This document shows positions 1 to 6,176 of a stretch of 6,176 nucleotides of DNA, piece by piece. The notes beneath the pieces are model-generated. The model was given only the letters and a program-made list of their open reading frames with translations. It searched no databases and was not told where the DNA came from. The translations under genes were made by a program, and so were the position numbers. Positions within the stretch are counted from its first letter, which is position 1, and each line of letters opens with the position of its first letter. The stretch covers positions 1 through 6,176 of the forward strand of contig JASHRB010000167.1 of the NCBI GenBank assembly GCA_030037575.1, read 5' to 3'. This DNA is from Candidatus Sulfotelmatobacter sp. (GTDB lineage Bacteria; Acidobacteriota; Terriglobia; Terriglobales; Acidobacteriaceae).

Positions 1-1220
1 GGCGCGAGCCGCGCGAAGTTCCCAAAATCGGCGATCTGCTGAAGGAGGGACAGGAAATTCTGGTGCAGATTGCAAAAGAGCCAATCGGCAAGAAAGGCGC
101 GCGCATCACCAGCCACATTGCCTTGCCCGGACGCTTCCTGGTGTACATGCCGACCGTCAATCACACCGGAGTTTCGCGCAAGATTGCCTCCGAAGAAGAG
201 CGGCAGAGATTGAAGCGCATCGTGATGAGCGAACGCGAAAACGGGCACGGAGGTTTTATCGTCCGCACTGCAGCACAGAACGCAAACGAGGACGAACTGC
301 GCGCCGACATTCGATTCTTGAAAGGTCTGTGGAACGACATTAAGGCGCGGGCTGAGGCCTCCAAGCCGCCGGCTCTCATCTATCACGATCTCAACGTGGT
401 CGAACGTGTCCTGCGCGATCAGGTCACTTCGGATTTCTCCGTGATCTGGGTCGACACCGAGCCGGAATACGAGCGCATCCTGCGCTTCTTCAACCGTTTT
501 CAGCCGGCCCTGGTGAAGCGCGTGAAGCTCTACACCAAAGAGACCCCGTTGTTCGAGCAATTCGGCCTGGCGGAGGAAATGAACAAGGCGCTCAAGTCAA
601 AAGTTTGGCTGAAAAGTGGCGGCTATATCGTCATCAACCAAACCGAGGCGCTGGTCGCCATCGACATCAACACCGGCAAATACGTCGGCAAAACGTCGCG
701 CCTCGAAGACACCATCGTCAAAACCAACGTCGATGCGATCAAAGAAATCGTGCGCCAGATTCGCCTGCGCGATCTGGGCGGCATCATCATCATCGACTTC
801 ATCGACATGGATGAGCGCCGCAACCGCCAGCGCGTCATGCAGGCGCTCGAAGAAGAACTGCGGCATGACCGAGCGCCGTCCAAGGTACTCCAGTTCAACG
901 ATTTCGGATTGGTGGCCATCACGCGCAAGCGGGTGAAGCAGTCGCTCGAGCGCACCATTGGCGCGCCCTGTCCTTATTGCCAATCGACCGGGTACGTGAA
1001 ATCGGTAACCACCGTCTGCAACGAGATTTACGTGGAAATGCGAAAGATCGCCAAGCACCTCGAGCACGAAGACGTCATGCTGCGCGTAAACCCTGACGTC
1101 GCTAAGGAATTGAAGGCCAACAACGGCCGCCTGCTGAACGAAATGGAAGAGCTGACCAAGCGAACCATCATCGTAAAGAGCGACCCCGCCTTGCACCAAG
1201 AGCAGTTCGATATCAACTAG
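1..1220 (+). CDS. rng: Ribonuclease G/E family endoribonuclease, 5'-truncated by window edge
   Basis: Single-strand-specific endoribonuclease acting in cytoplasmic rRNA maturation and mRNA decay. The reading frame is open from the first bases, so the roughly 405 codons seen are the C-terminal part; E. coli RNase G is about 490 residues. Residues here count from the GTG at 63, an internal codon rather than the true start. The first 60 or so visible residues (GDLLKEGQEILVQIAKEPIG, then GARITSHIALPGRFLVYMP) are the end of an S1 RNA-binding domain. The catalytic DNase I-like part holds VAIDIN (Asp 201, codon 663-665) and IIIIDFIDM (Asp 245, codon 795-797), matching E. coli RNase E Asp303 and Asp346, the Mg2+ ligands. 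The zinc-link motif CPYC gives Cys 303 and Cys 306 (969-980). The protein ends at TAG 1218-1220 soon after the small domain, so it lacks the long disordered scaffold of RNase E and resembles RNase G. It converges on the next gene. Family assignment is firm; G versus E naming is by architecture. Confidence 0.95.
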   Translation, partial: REPREVPKIGDLLKEGQEILVQIAKEPIGKKGARITSHIALPGRFLVYMPTVNHTGVSRKIASEEERQRLKRIVMSERENGHGGFIVRTAAQNANEDELRADIRFLKGLWNDIKARAEASKPPALIYHDLNVVERVLRDQVTSDFSVIWVDTEPEYERILRFFNRFQPALVKRVKLYTKETPLFEQFGLAEEMNKALKSKVWLKSGGYIVINQTEALVAIDINTGKYVGKTSRLEDTIVKTNVDAIKEIVRQIRLRDLGGIIIIDFIDMDERRNRQRVMQALEEELRHDRAPSKVLQFNDFGLVAITRKRVKQSLERTIGAPCPYCQSTGYVKSVTTVCNEIYVEMRKIAKHLEHEDVMLRVNPDVAKELKANNGRLLNEMEELTKRTIIVKSDPALHQEQFDIN

Positions 1221-1245
1221 CTCCCTCGAAGGAATTTTGAGGCTT

Positions 1246-1278
1246 CCTCCGCGGTCGGCATGCCCCAGCCGAAGGAGG
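1246..1278. terminator. Imperfect hairpin between convergent genes (possible terminator)
   Basis: Seen directly: CCTCC (1246-1250) pairs with GGAGG (1274-1278), and TCGGC (1255-1259) pairs with GCCGA (1268-1272). An internal loop of GCGG opposite A separates the two helices, and the apical loop is 8 nt. It begins 26 nt after the RNase G/E stop codon and lies 120 nt past the stop of the convergent minus-strand gene, where a shared terminator would be expected. No T-tract follows on either strand, so it is not a classical intrinsic terminator. The rest of the 177-nt gap (1221-1397) shows no gene; the only other structure noted is a 10-bp palindrome GCCATATGGC at 1295-1304. Confidence 0.25.
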
Positions 1279-1397
1279 CGCGACCATCGGCCATGCCATA
1301 TGGCTGCTGAGGCCAACCTTATCTCCGCCTGCCGCAAACGCCACTGGGGCCGGTTCGGTTCGCAGACGGCGGGACGAGTGAGACGGGCCTGAGCGGC

Positions 1398-2909
1398 TTA
1401 CTTTCCCGGATGCGCCAGCGTCTTCACCGCCAAGTCAGAACGTTCGCGAAGTTTCATCACGGTCTCGCGAATCGCCCGCGCCGAGGTGGCGTCTGGCTTT
1501 TCGGCGCTCTTTGCCACGTTGGCAGCATTTTCTGCGGCGGTGCGCGCCACATCCAGCAAAATCACCAGCGCGTCGGCATGAAGCTTCCACAACGACGACA
1601 TGCTTTGGCTGCGTTTGAGTTCTTCGAGTTCGGTATTGATTCGGGCCACGCACGAAACCAGCCGGATCAGAATGCGCGCCACCTCGGCGCGCAGGCTTTT
1701 CTCTTCCAGAAAAGTCGCGTTATAAGCGTCGACCTCCGCCGCGCTCAGCGTGAGATTGAAAAATCGCATGGGCACGATCTGCCGGTATTTGGGATCGGCC
1801 ACGCGCACAAAAACGCGAATCGACTCTTCCACGCGCAGCAGCTTGCCTTCCTCCGCCGAAATTTGCTGTGCGGTGATCGCCGGCGGGTGAAACGCCGGCG
1901 ATGCCTGTGCCGCGGCCGCAGATTTTGCCGCGCTGGTCCGCGCCGGCTTTGCCGCAGCCCCCGACCGTGCCGATGTCGGAGCGGCTTTTCCTGACGCCGG
2001 AGCCAGCAAGGATTTGCGAATCGGCGGCCGCCGGTCCAATTCTTTTTTCAGCCGCGAGACGCGGCGAAATTTCTCGAGCGCGTTGCCGTAATCGGCCTTC
2101 AGCATCTCATCCTGCTCGATCGCCGCCACGTGTTCCACGGTAACTTCCACGCCGTCCACCGTGCTCAGAATCGTGCCGCCCATTTCATCCAGAGCCTGCG
2201 CGAACCGCTTGATCTCCCCCAGCGCCTTGGCGAAGAGCTGGTCAAAGCGCTCGCCGAATGCGGCATTATGGGCCGCCACCGTAGCCAGTACGCCGGGATG
2301 ATAGAAAGACGAATCCAGCCAGCGCTTGATCTCCCGCACTCGCGAGACAATTCCCGAATCCATCAACGCGTTGAAATCGCGGTAGCGCTTGATCTCTTCG
2401 CGCAAAGGATCGAAGTTGCGCAGCAGTTGCACATGCTCCTCGGGAAGCTGCGGAATGTCGGTATCGGCGAGAATTTCGATCAAGGCAATTTCAAAGGGCG
2501 AGAGCGGCAGAGCTCCGTCCAGCCCGTACCCATGCTGTTCCCACTGCCCGGCGACGCGGGGATGGCGGTAAAGAAATGTGGCAATCAAATCCGTCTTGTC
2601 GCGGTTGATGTCGCTCGCCTCGCGCCGCCGCACAAAATAGCGCAGCAGCGCCTCGGCAGCCTCCGAATCGGTGTCGGGAGTAAGCGCCTGGCGTAGCATG
2701 GCCGGCGTGATGGCCATGTCGAGCACGTGCAGCCAACGATACATGCGGGAGAGCGTGTCGGGAAGGCCGTCATCCGACTGGCGCAGAGCAGCCTCATCCA
2801 GTCCGCTGGGAATGGGCATATCGCCGCCCAGCGCGTCGCGCATCAGCTTCTGATAAAAGCCCTGCACCGTCGCCAGAATCGACAGCTCAAATTTCAGGTC
2901 TTCGGCCAA
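1398..2909 (-). CDS. Unrecognised large helical protein with Ala/Pro/Lys-rich linker
   Basis: I do not recognise this family and assign no function. From the preferred TTG start at 2909 the protein has 503 residues and ends at TAA (1400-1398). It appears cytoplasmic: no signal peptide or membrane segment is evident. Three parts can be seen. Residues 1 to about 295 are a charged, apparently helical region with many Leu, Arg and Asp/Glu. Residues about 298-345 are a low-complexity Ala/Ser/Pro/Lys/Arg stretch, probably a flexible linker. Residues about 349-500 are a second helical region with a Leu/Glu/Arg-rich, possibly coiled-coil segment near 400-435. No nucleotide-binding, metal-binding or catalytic signature stands out. 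The frame stays open upstream to an ATG at 3050 (550 residues), but that ATG lies in the centre of a palindrome and follows a poorly placed GGAAG only 3 nt away. The added 47 residues look unlike the rest, and TTG 2909 has GGGAG 5 nt upstream. It converges on the RNase gene. A real gene is likely; start and role are uncertain. Confidence 0.75.
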   Translation of the reverse strand: MAEDLKFELSILATVQGFYQKLMRDALGGDMPIPSGLDEAALRQSDDGLPDTLSRMYRWLHVLDMAITPAMLRQALTPDTDSEAAEALLRYFVRRREASDINRDKTDLIATFLYRHPRVAGQWEQHGYGLDGALPLSPFEIALIEILADTDIPQLPEEHVQLLRNFDPLREEIKRYRDFNALMDSGIVSRVREIKRWLDSSFYHPGVLATVAAHNAAFGERFDQLFAKALGEIKRFAQALDEMGGTILSTVDGVEVTVEHVAAIEQDEMLKADYGNALEKFRRVSRLKKELDRRPPIRKSLLAPASGKAAPTSARSGAAAKPARTSAAKSAAAAQASPAFHPPAITAQQISAEEGKLLRVEESIRVFVRVADPKYRQIVPMRFFNLTLSAAEVDAYNATFLEEKSLRAEVARILIRLVSCVARINTELEELKRSQSMSSLWKLHADALVILLDVARTAAENAANVAKSAEKPDATSARAIRETVMKLRERSDLAVKTLAHPGK

Positions 2910-2914
2910 AATCG

Positions 2915-2919
2915 CTCCC
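2915..2919 (-). promoter_or_regulatory. Ribosome binding site supporting a TTG start at 2909
   Basis: On the minus strand GGGAG is followed by the 5-nt spacer CGATT and then TTG (2909-2907), giving a protein that begins (M)AEDLKFELSI. This spacing is better than that of the upstream ATG at 3050-3048, whose nearest purine run, GGAAG, is only 3 nt away. It is therefore the site that decides the start of the unknown helical protein. It is a short motif and could occur by chance. Confidence 0.45.
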
Positions 2920-3036
2920 GAGGCGAGTTCTCCCCGATGGATAAGAGAATTCTTTCCCTGGTTCCAGTTAAGACGAAAGTCACCAGTGCCGCAAGTTACC
3001 ACCGGAGTGGAACTGCTCAATCGCACCCACTCCGCT

Positions 3037-3062
3037 CCCCGGAAGTCCATGAACTTCCGGGG
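3037..3062. repeat. 26-bp near-perfect palindrome (operator-like dyad or hairpin)
   Basis: Seen directly: the left arm CCCCGGAAGT (3037-3046) is the exact reverse complement of the right arm ACTTCCGGGG (3053-3062). The 6-nt centre CCATGA contains CATG, itself self-complementary, so only one base pair (3047 against 3052) breaks symmetry over 26 bp. As RNA it would form a 10-bp GC-rich stem with a 6-nt loop. No T-run follows on either strand, so it does not look like an intrinsic terminator. It lies 128 nt upstream of the preferred TTG start of the unknown gene and covers the alternative ATG (3050-3048). It could be a repressor or activator site, an RNA leader hairpin, or one copy of an interspersed palindromic repeat; no second copy was noticed in this window. 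Confidence 0.7.
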
Positions 3063-3238
3063 ATAGCCGGCCGATTGTGCTCAGTGCGGAACCGGCCACA
3101 TCCTGCTGGTTGGTCATCGTGGGGAACCGTTTTTCCGGAGGGAGCGAACCATTTGTGGGCCCTCTTGAGCGCAGCGGGTTTTCTCCGGCGGAAGGAAGGT
3201 TCTCCCCAACACCGGGTCCGGGCGACGAGCGGAACGTG

Positions 3239-4105
3239 TCAGAACACCACGGTCTTATTCCCATACAGCAGCACGCGGTTCTCCACATGCCAGCGCACCG
3301 CACGGGAAAGAACAACCTTCTCCAGGTCGCGGCCCTTGCGGATCAAGTCCTCGACTGTATCGCGATGCGATACACGCACCACATCTTGCTCAATGATCGG
3401 CCCGTCGTCGAGAACCTCGGTCACGTAGTGGCTGGTTGCGCCGATCAGCTTGACTCCGCGCTCGAATGCTTGATGGTAGGGTTTGGCGCCCATGAATGCC
3501 GGCAGAAATCCATGGTGGATATTGATGATGCGCTGCGGATATCGATTGACGAAATCGCTCGAGAAAATCTGCATGTATCGCGCCAGCACCATGAAGTCGG
3601 CTTGGTGCTCTTCCAACAGCGATCGAATACGCCCCTCGGCTGCTTGCTTTTTGTCTTGTGTAATGGAGACGACGGCGTAAGGAATCTGGTAAAAGTCAGC
3701 CACCCGTTGATTATCCGCATGATTCGAAACAATCAACGGAATTTCGCAAGCCAGTTCTCCGCTCCGCTGGCGATAGAGAAGATCGACAAGGCAGTGATCG
3801 TACTTGGAAACAAAGACGATCATGCGCGGACGGTGCGAGGACAGCGCCAGCCGCCAGGTCATGTGAAATTGTTCGGCGATGGCAGAAAAAGCTTTTTGGA
3901 AATCGGCGAGATCGGCCTGCGAAAGATCAATGTCGAAATCTTTCGCATCGAACTCCACGCGCATTAAGAACAGCCCGGAGTCCCCGTCCGCATGCTCATC
4001 GGCATGAAGAATGTTGCCCCCATGCCGGTAGACGAAGTCGCTGATGCTGGCAACCTCACCCTTCGCATCCGGGCAGGAGACGAGAAGAACAGCGGAGCGT
4101 TTCAT
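3239..4105 (-). CDS. purU: Formyltetrahydrofolate deformylase
   Basis: Cytoplasmic enzyme hydrolysing 10-formyltetrahydrofolate to formate and tetrahydrofolate. It balances one-carbon pools and supplies formate that PurT can use in purine synthesis. The 288 residues (E. coli PurU has 280) match the family end to end. An N-terminal ACT domain (about 5-80, with CPDAKGEVASISDF) is followed by a formyltransferase-fold domain (about 93-288). Motifs include SNHAD (127-131), LARYMQIFSSDFVNRYP (174-190), IINIHHGFLPAFMGAKPYHQ (193-212), ATSHY (223-227) and VLDDGPII (231-238). Asn 195, His 197 and Asp 233 line up with catalytic Asn106, His108 and Asp144 of the related GAR transformylase PurN. The ATG at 4105 fits the family N-terminus, though no Shine-Dalgarno sequence is visible before it. 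The gene ends at TGA (3241-3239). It has 463 nt of gene-free DNA upstream and is not tightly linked to another purine or folate gene in the window. Confidence 0.97.
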   Translation of the reverse strand: MKRSAVLLVSCPDAKGEVASISDFVYRHGGNILHADEHADGDSGLFLMRVEFDAKDFDIDLSQADLADFQKAFSAIAEQFHMTWRLALSSHRPRMIVFVSKYDHCLVDLLYRQRSGELACEIPLIVSNHADNQRVADFYQIPYAVVSITQDKKQAAEGRIRSLLEEHQADFMVLARYMQIFSSDFVNRYPQRIINIHHGFLPAFMGAKPYHQAFERGVKLIGATSHYVTEVLDDGPIIEQDVVRVSHRDTVEDLIRKGRDLEKVVLSRAVRWHVENRVLLYGNKTVVF

Positions 4106-4568
4106 AGGCCGCGACAGTTGAGTGTATCAGGCGAGGTTGACCCGGATCGCATGTAAAACTGTGGGCTTCGGGCGCTGTCAGCAGAGTCATCCAAGCGCAA
4201 GCGGGAGCAGACGACTACACTCGCTCCGGCCAACATGTGGCGGCGCGGAGTGAAGCGTGTTGCCGGAACCGGGGGAAAATGCGCCGCTTCGCACTTCGAG
4301 CAGGCGTTTGAGGAGGGTTTAAAGAGCGGCTTCGAAGACTGGCACCGGGCTGCGGCGAGTCCTGGCGGCGGTGCAGACAACTACATCAGCCCCTCGGAAG
4401 TCAGGCGGACTCCTCTCAGAAATATGTCGGCACCTTCCTAAGACGAGGATAAGTCGAATCTCCCCGACCTCCTCCAATTTACCCCGGGACCGCCACAGGG
4501 TTACCTGCGCGGGTGGGTGCAGGCTGCCAGACCATGACACTCTCGCGACCGGGGGCGAGACGCCAGCT
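4106..4568. other. 463-nt gene-free stretch upstream of purU
   Basis: No gene is supported here. Open frames on both strands (for example 4102-4380 minus and 4371-4706 plus) are Ser/Arg/Pro-rich, overlap flanking genes and lack good ribosome binding sites, as expected of chance frames in GC-rich DNA. No tRNA arm pattern or T-tract terminator was found. Two features were noted: a near-identical direct repeat, TGTAGTCGTCTGC and TGTAGTTGTCTGC on the minus strand (4207-4219 and 4373-4385), and a small inverted repeat CCTGC/GCAGG with a 10-nt loop at about 4509-4528, just beyond the oxidoreductase stop. The stretch probably contains the purU promoter and the oxidoreductase trailer. Confidence 0.5.
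4121..4129 (-). promoter_or_regulatory. Weak extended -10 promoter candidate for purU
   Basis: On the minus strand TGATACACT matches an extended -10 (TGn followed by TACACT, four of six consensus bases), ending 15 nt before the purU ATG. Transcription starting at the usual distance would leave a leader of only about 8 nt, consistent with the missing Shine-Dalgarno sequence. No good -35 box lies at normal spacing; TTTACA is about 25 nt upstream of the -10 hexamer, too far. This is a speculative call from one short motif. Confidence 0.2.
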
Positions 4569-6155
4569 CTACTTTTTGAGCGCTTGCAGAATCTCCTTGG
4601 CCGCATTCGCTCCCGATCCTCCCGTCAACCCCGCCCCGGGATGGGTGCCGCTGCCGCACAAAAACAAATTCTCGATCGGGGTTTTGTAGCGCGCCCAGTC
4701 CAGTAGGGGACGCATGGTGAAAAACTGGTCGAGCGCAAGGTCGCCATGAAAGATCTGCCCGCCCGTCATCCCATAAACTTCCTCCAGATCGAGCGGCGTG
4801 ATGATCTGGTGGGTGAGAATCATCTCCGGCAAATCCGGTGCGTATGGCGCGAGGGTTTGCACCACCGTCTGCCCGAGCGCTTTTCTTTGTTCCTCCCAAT
4901 CGCCTTTCAACTTGTAGGGGGCGTATTGCATGCAAATCGACATCACATGTTTGCCCTCCGGCGCCAGCGTAGGATCAGTCAGCGATGGAATCGTGGCTTC
5001 CAGATACGGCTGCCGCGAGAAGTTGCCGTACTTCGACTCATCGAACGCGCGCTCCAGATAATCAATTTCGTGGCCAATGTGAATGCGGCCTTTGAGCGCG
5101 CCGCCATCACCATTTTTTAAAGCTGTAAACGCCGGCAATCCGGAAAGCGCAAGGTTTACTTTCGCGACAGTTCCATTTCCGCGATAGTGCTGCAGCTTTT
5201 GCACAAAGTCCGGAGAAAGGTGAACCGGATCAGTCAGCTTGAGCAGAGTGCGCTTCGGGTCGGCATTTGAAACAACGGCTTTGGCATGGATCTCCTCGCC
5301 GGTGGAAAGCAGCACGCCCTGCGCCGCACCGTCCTTGACGCGAATTTCAATGGCTTCCGCCGAAGTTCGCATTTCGACTCCGGCAGCCCTCGCCGCCGAC
5401 GCCATGGCTTGCGTGAGCGCCCCCATTCCGCCCCTGGCGTAAAGCGCCGATCCCGCTGGATGCGGATCTCCCGCGGCGCGAATCAGCAATTGCAAACTGC
5501 TGCCCGCCGACCATGGTCCCAGAAACGTGCCAAAGATGCCGCGCGCCGCGATGACCGCGCGCAATAATTCCGTTTCAAAATATTCAGCCACCAGATCGGC
5601 CACGGCCATCGGTGCCCAGCGCAGCACGCGGTACATGTCGCGTTTGCCCAAGCCGCGCAGCGCGCGCCCGGTCTTTAACATGCTCCACAAATCGCCGCTC
5701 GAGGGATGGTCGATGTCCGGCGGGGTCGTTGCCAGCGCCTGGGCGATCAGGTTACTGATCTTGGCGAGCGAGTTGGCAAACTCCGGATACTTGGCGGCAT
5801 CTTTCTGCGAAAAAACCGCGATCGCCTGCGCCGATCTGCTTGCCTCCTGATACAGCGAGAGCGCGCGGCCCTCGGGCGATAGCGCCGTGACGCAGGTTTC
5901 CGGCGTGATGAACTTCGCGCCATGTTTTTCCAGTTGCATGTCGCGGATGATCGTGGGAAGAATCGGCCCCGCGCTATGCGAAAGGGTCGAACAGCGAAAG
6001 CCGGGATGAACTTCGTCGGTGATGGCCGCGCCCCCGACCTGCGCTCGCCGTTCGAGCACCAGCGGTTTGAACCCGGCTCGGGCCAGATAGAACGCCGTGA
6101 CCAGCCCGTTGTGGCCGCCCCCAATGATGACGATGTCGCGCTTTGTGTCGGTCAT
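4569..6155 (-). CDS. FAD-dependent phytoene-dehydrogenase-like oxidoreductase (PYROXD2/CrtI-type)
   Basis: Predicted flavin oxidoreductase of the amine-oxidase/phytoene-desaturase superfamily, 528 residues. The N-terminal Rossmann FAD-binding motif reads IVIIGGGHNGLVTAFYLARA (8-27), with Glu 35 in VLER as the expected ribose-binding acid, followed by VGGAA (40-44). The middle region (about 100-400) is the substrate domain and includes GTFLGPWSAGSS and RGGMGALTQAM, the latter typical of the family. The C-terminal FAD motif NLFLCGSGTHPGAGLTGGSG (496-515) closes the fold. Overall pattern and length resemble bacterial homologues of human PYROXD2 more than a true carotenoid desaturase; this is a family-level impression. 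The substrate cannot be told, and no carotenoid or isoprenoid genes are nearby in the window. The ATG at 6155 is supported by AAGGGAG 8 nt upstream and by starting just before the Rossmann strand. Stop is TAG (4571-4569). Class assignment is strong; exact reaction is unknown. Confidence 0.92.
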   Translation of the reverse strand: MTDTKRDIVIIGGGHNGLVTAFYLARAGFKPLVLERRAQVGGAAITDEVHPGFRCSTLSHSAGPILPTIIRDMQLEKHGAKFITPETCVTALSPEGRALSLYQEASRSAQAIAVFSQKDAAKYPEFANSLAKISNLIAQALATTPPDIDHPSSGDLWSMLKTGRALRGLGKRDMYRVLRWAPMAVADLVAEYFETELLRAVIAARGIFGTFLGPWSAGSSLQLLIRAAGDPHPAGSALYARGGMGALTQAMASAARAAGVEMRTSAEAIEIRVKDGAAQGVLLSTGEEIHAKAVVSNADPKRTLLKLTDPVHLSPDFVQKLQHYRGNGTVAKVNLALSGLPAFTALKNGDGGALKGRIHIGHEIDYLERAFDESKYGNFSRQPYLEATIPSLTDPTLAPEGKHVMSICMQYAPYKLKGDWEEQRKALGQTVVQTLAPYAPDLPEMILTHQIITPLDLEEVYGMTGGQIFHGDLALDQFFTMRPLLDWARYKTPIENLFLCGSGTHPGAGLTGGSGANAAKEILQALKK

Positions 6156-6163
6156 TTATGCGG

Positions 6164-6170
6164 CTCCCTT
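6164..6170 (-). promoter_or_regulatory. Shine-Dalgarno sequence of the FAD oxidoreductase
   Basis: On the minus strand AAGGGAG precedes the ATG (6155-6153) with an 8-nt spacer, CCGCATAA. It fixes the start of the oxidoreductase, whose Rossmann strand begins seven residues later. Only 6 nt of the window remain beyond it, so the promoter and any upstream partner gene cannot be seen. Confidence 0.65.
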
Positions 6171-6176
6171 GTCTTT

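Larger units (their letters stand above)
2910..3238. other. Gene-free stretch between purU and the unknown gene
   Basis: With the unknown gene starting at 2909 this stretch is 329 nt; with the ATG at 3050 it shrinks to 188 nt. It holds the 26-bp palindrome (3037-3062) and, directly beside it, a second weaker inverted repeat: GCCGG-CCG (3066-3073) against CGG-AA-CCGGC (3087-3096). Both would lie in the leader of a transcript reading into the unknown gene, or in the trailer of purU. I found no convincing intrinsic terminator for purU, no tRNA and no small ORF with a credible start. Open frames across it on both strands have no recognisable protein features. Confidence 0.5.

Noticed and set aside
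1295..1304. Palindrome GCCATATGGC in the convergent gap
   Set aside because: Only 10 bp, expected by chance at this size, and not at a promoter position for either flanking gene.
597..1337. 246-residue open frame on the minus strand opposite the RNase gene
   Set aside because: It lies almost wholly antisense to a firmly identified RNase G/E coding region and is rich in Asp, Val and Arg, as expected of a codon-phase shadow; no family features.
3037..3062. The palindrome as an intrinsic terminator for purU
   Set aside because: The stem is strong but no T-run follows on the minus strand (AGCGGAGTGGG follows), and it begins 177 nt past the purU stop.
2980..3315. 111-residue minus-strand frame spanning the end of purU and the palindrome
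   Set aside because: It overlaps the purU 3' end in another frame, has a composition rich in Cys, Trp, Pro and Gly, and lacks a ribosome binding site; probably chance.
3077..3967. 296-residue open frame on the plus strand opposite purU
   Set aside because: It is slightly longer than purU but purU matches its family end to end, including catalytic residues; the plus-strand translation has no recognisable domain.
4102..4380. 92-residue minus-strand frame between the oxidoreductase and purU
   Set aside because: It overlaps the purU start by 4 nt, which might suggest coupling, but it lacks a good ribosome binding site and its Ser/Ala/Arg/Pro-rich sequence shows no domain; treated as non-coding.
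4371..4706. 111-residue plus-strand frame in the gene-free stretch
   Set aside because: It runs antisense into the oxidoreductase C-terminus and is Arg/Pro/Ser-rich with no family pattern.

Overview
The window carries four protein genes and no RNA gene, CRISPR array, insertion sequence or phage gene that I can support. The DNA is moderately GC-rich, with GC-leaning third codon positions. Gene content and the character of the proteins (an RNase G/E with an S1 domain and no long C-terminal scaffold, a PurU deformylase, and a large unrecognised helical protein) suggest a free-living, soil-type bacterium. Acidobacteriota is my best guess, from general familiarity with such proteins, not from a search.

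Layout. At the left edge (1-1220, + strand) is the C-terminal four fifths of an RNase G/E family endoribonuclease. Its N-terminus lies outside the window, and both catalytic aspartates and the CPxC zinc-link motif are present. Across a 177-nt convergent gap that holds an imperfect hairpin, the other three genes all lie on the minus strand. In their own reading order these are a FAD-dependent, phytoene-dehydrogenase-like oxidoreductase (6155-4569), a 463-nt stretch without a gene, formyltetrahydrofolate deformylase purU (4105-3239), a 329-nt stretch holding a striking 26-bp near-perfect palindrome, and a large protein of unknown function (about 2909-1398).

How the genes relate. The minus-strand genes are too far apart to look like a tight operon, and their predicted roles differ: RNA processing and decay, one-carbon/purine metabolism, and a flavin redox reaction on an unknown substrate. 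I see no defence, mobile or biosynthetic cluster here.

The points most worth a second look are the 26-bp palindrome, which contains the most upstream ATG of the unknown gene within its centre, the related start-site question, the unknown protein itself, and the long gene-free stretch upstream of purU.
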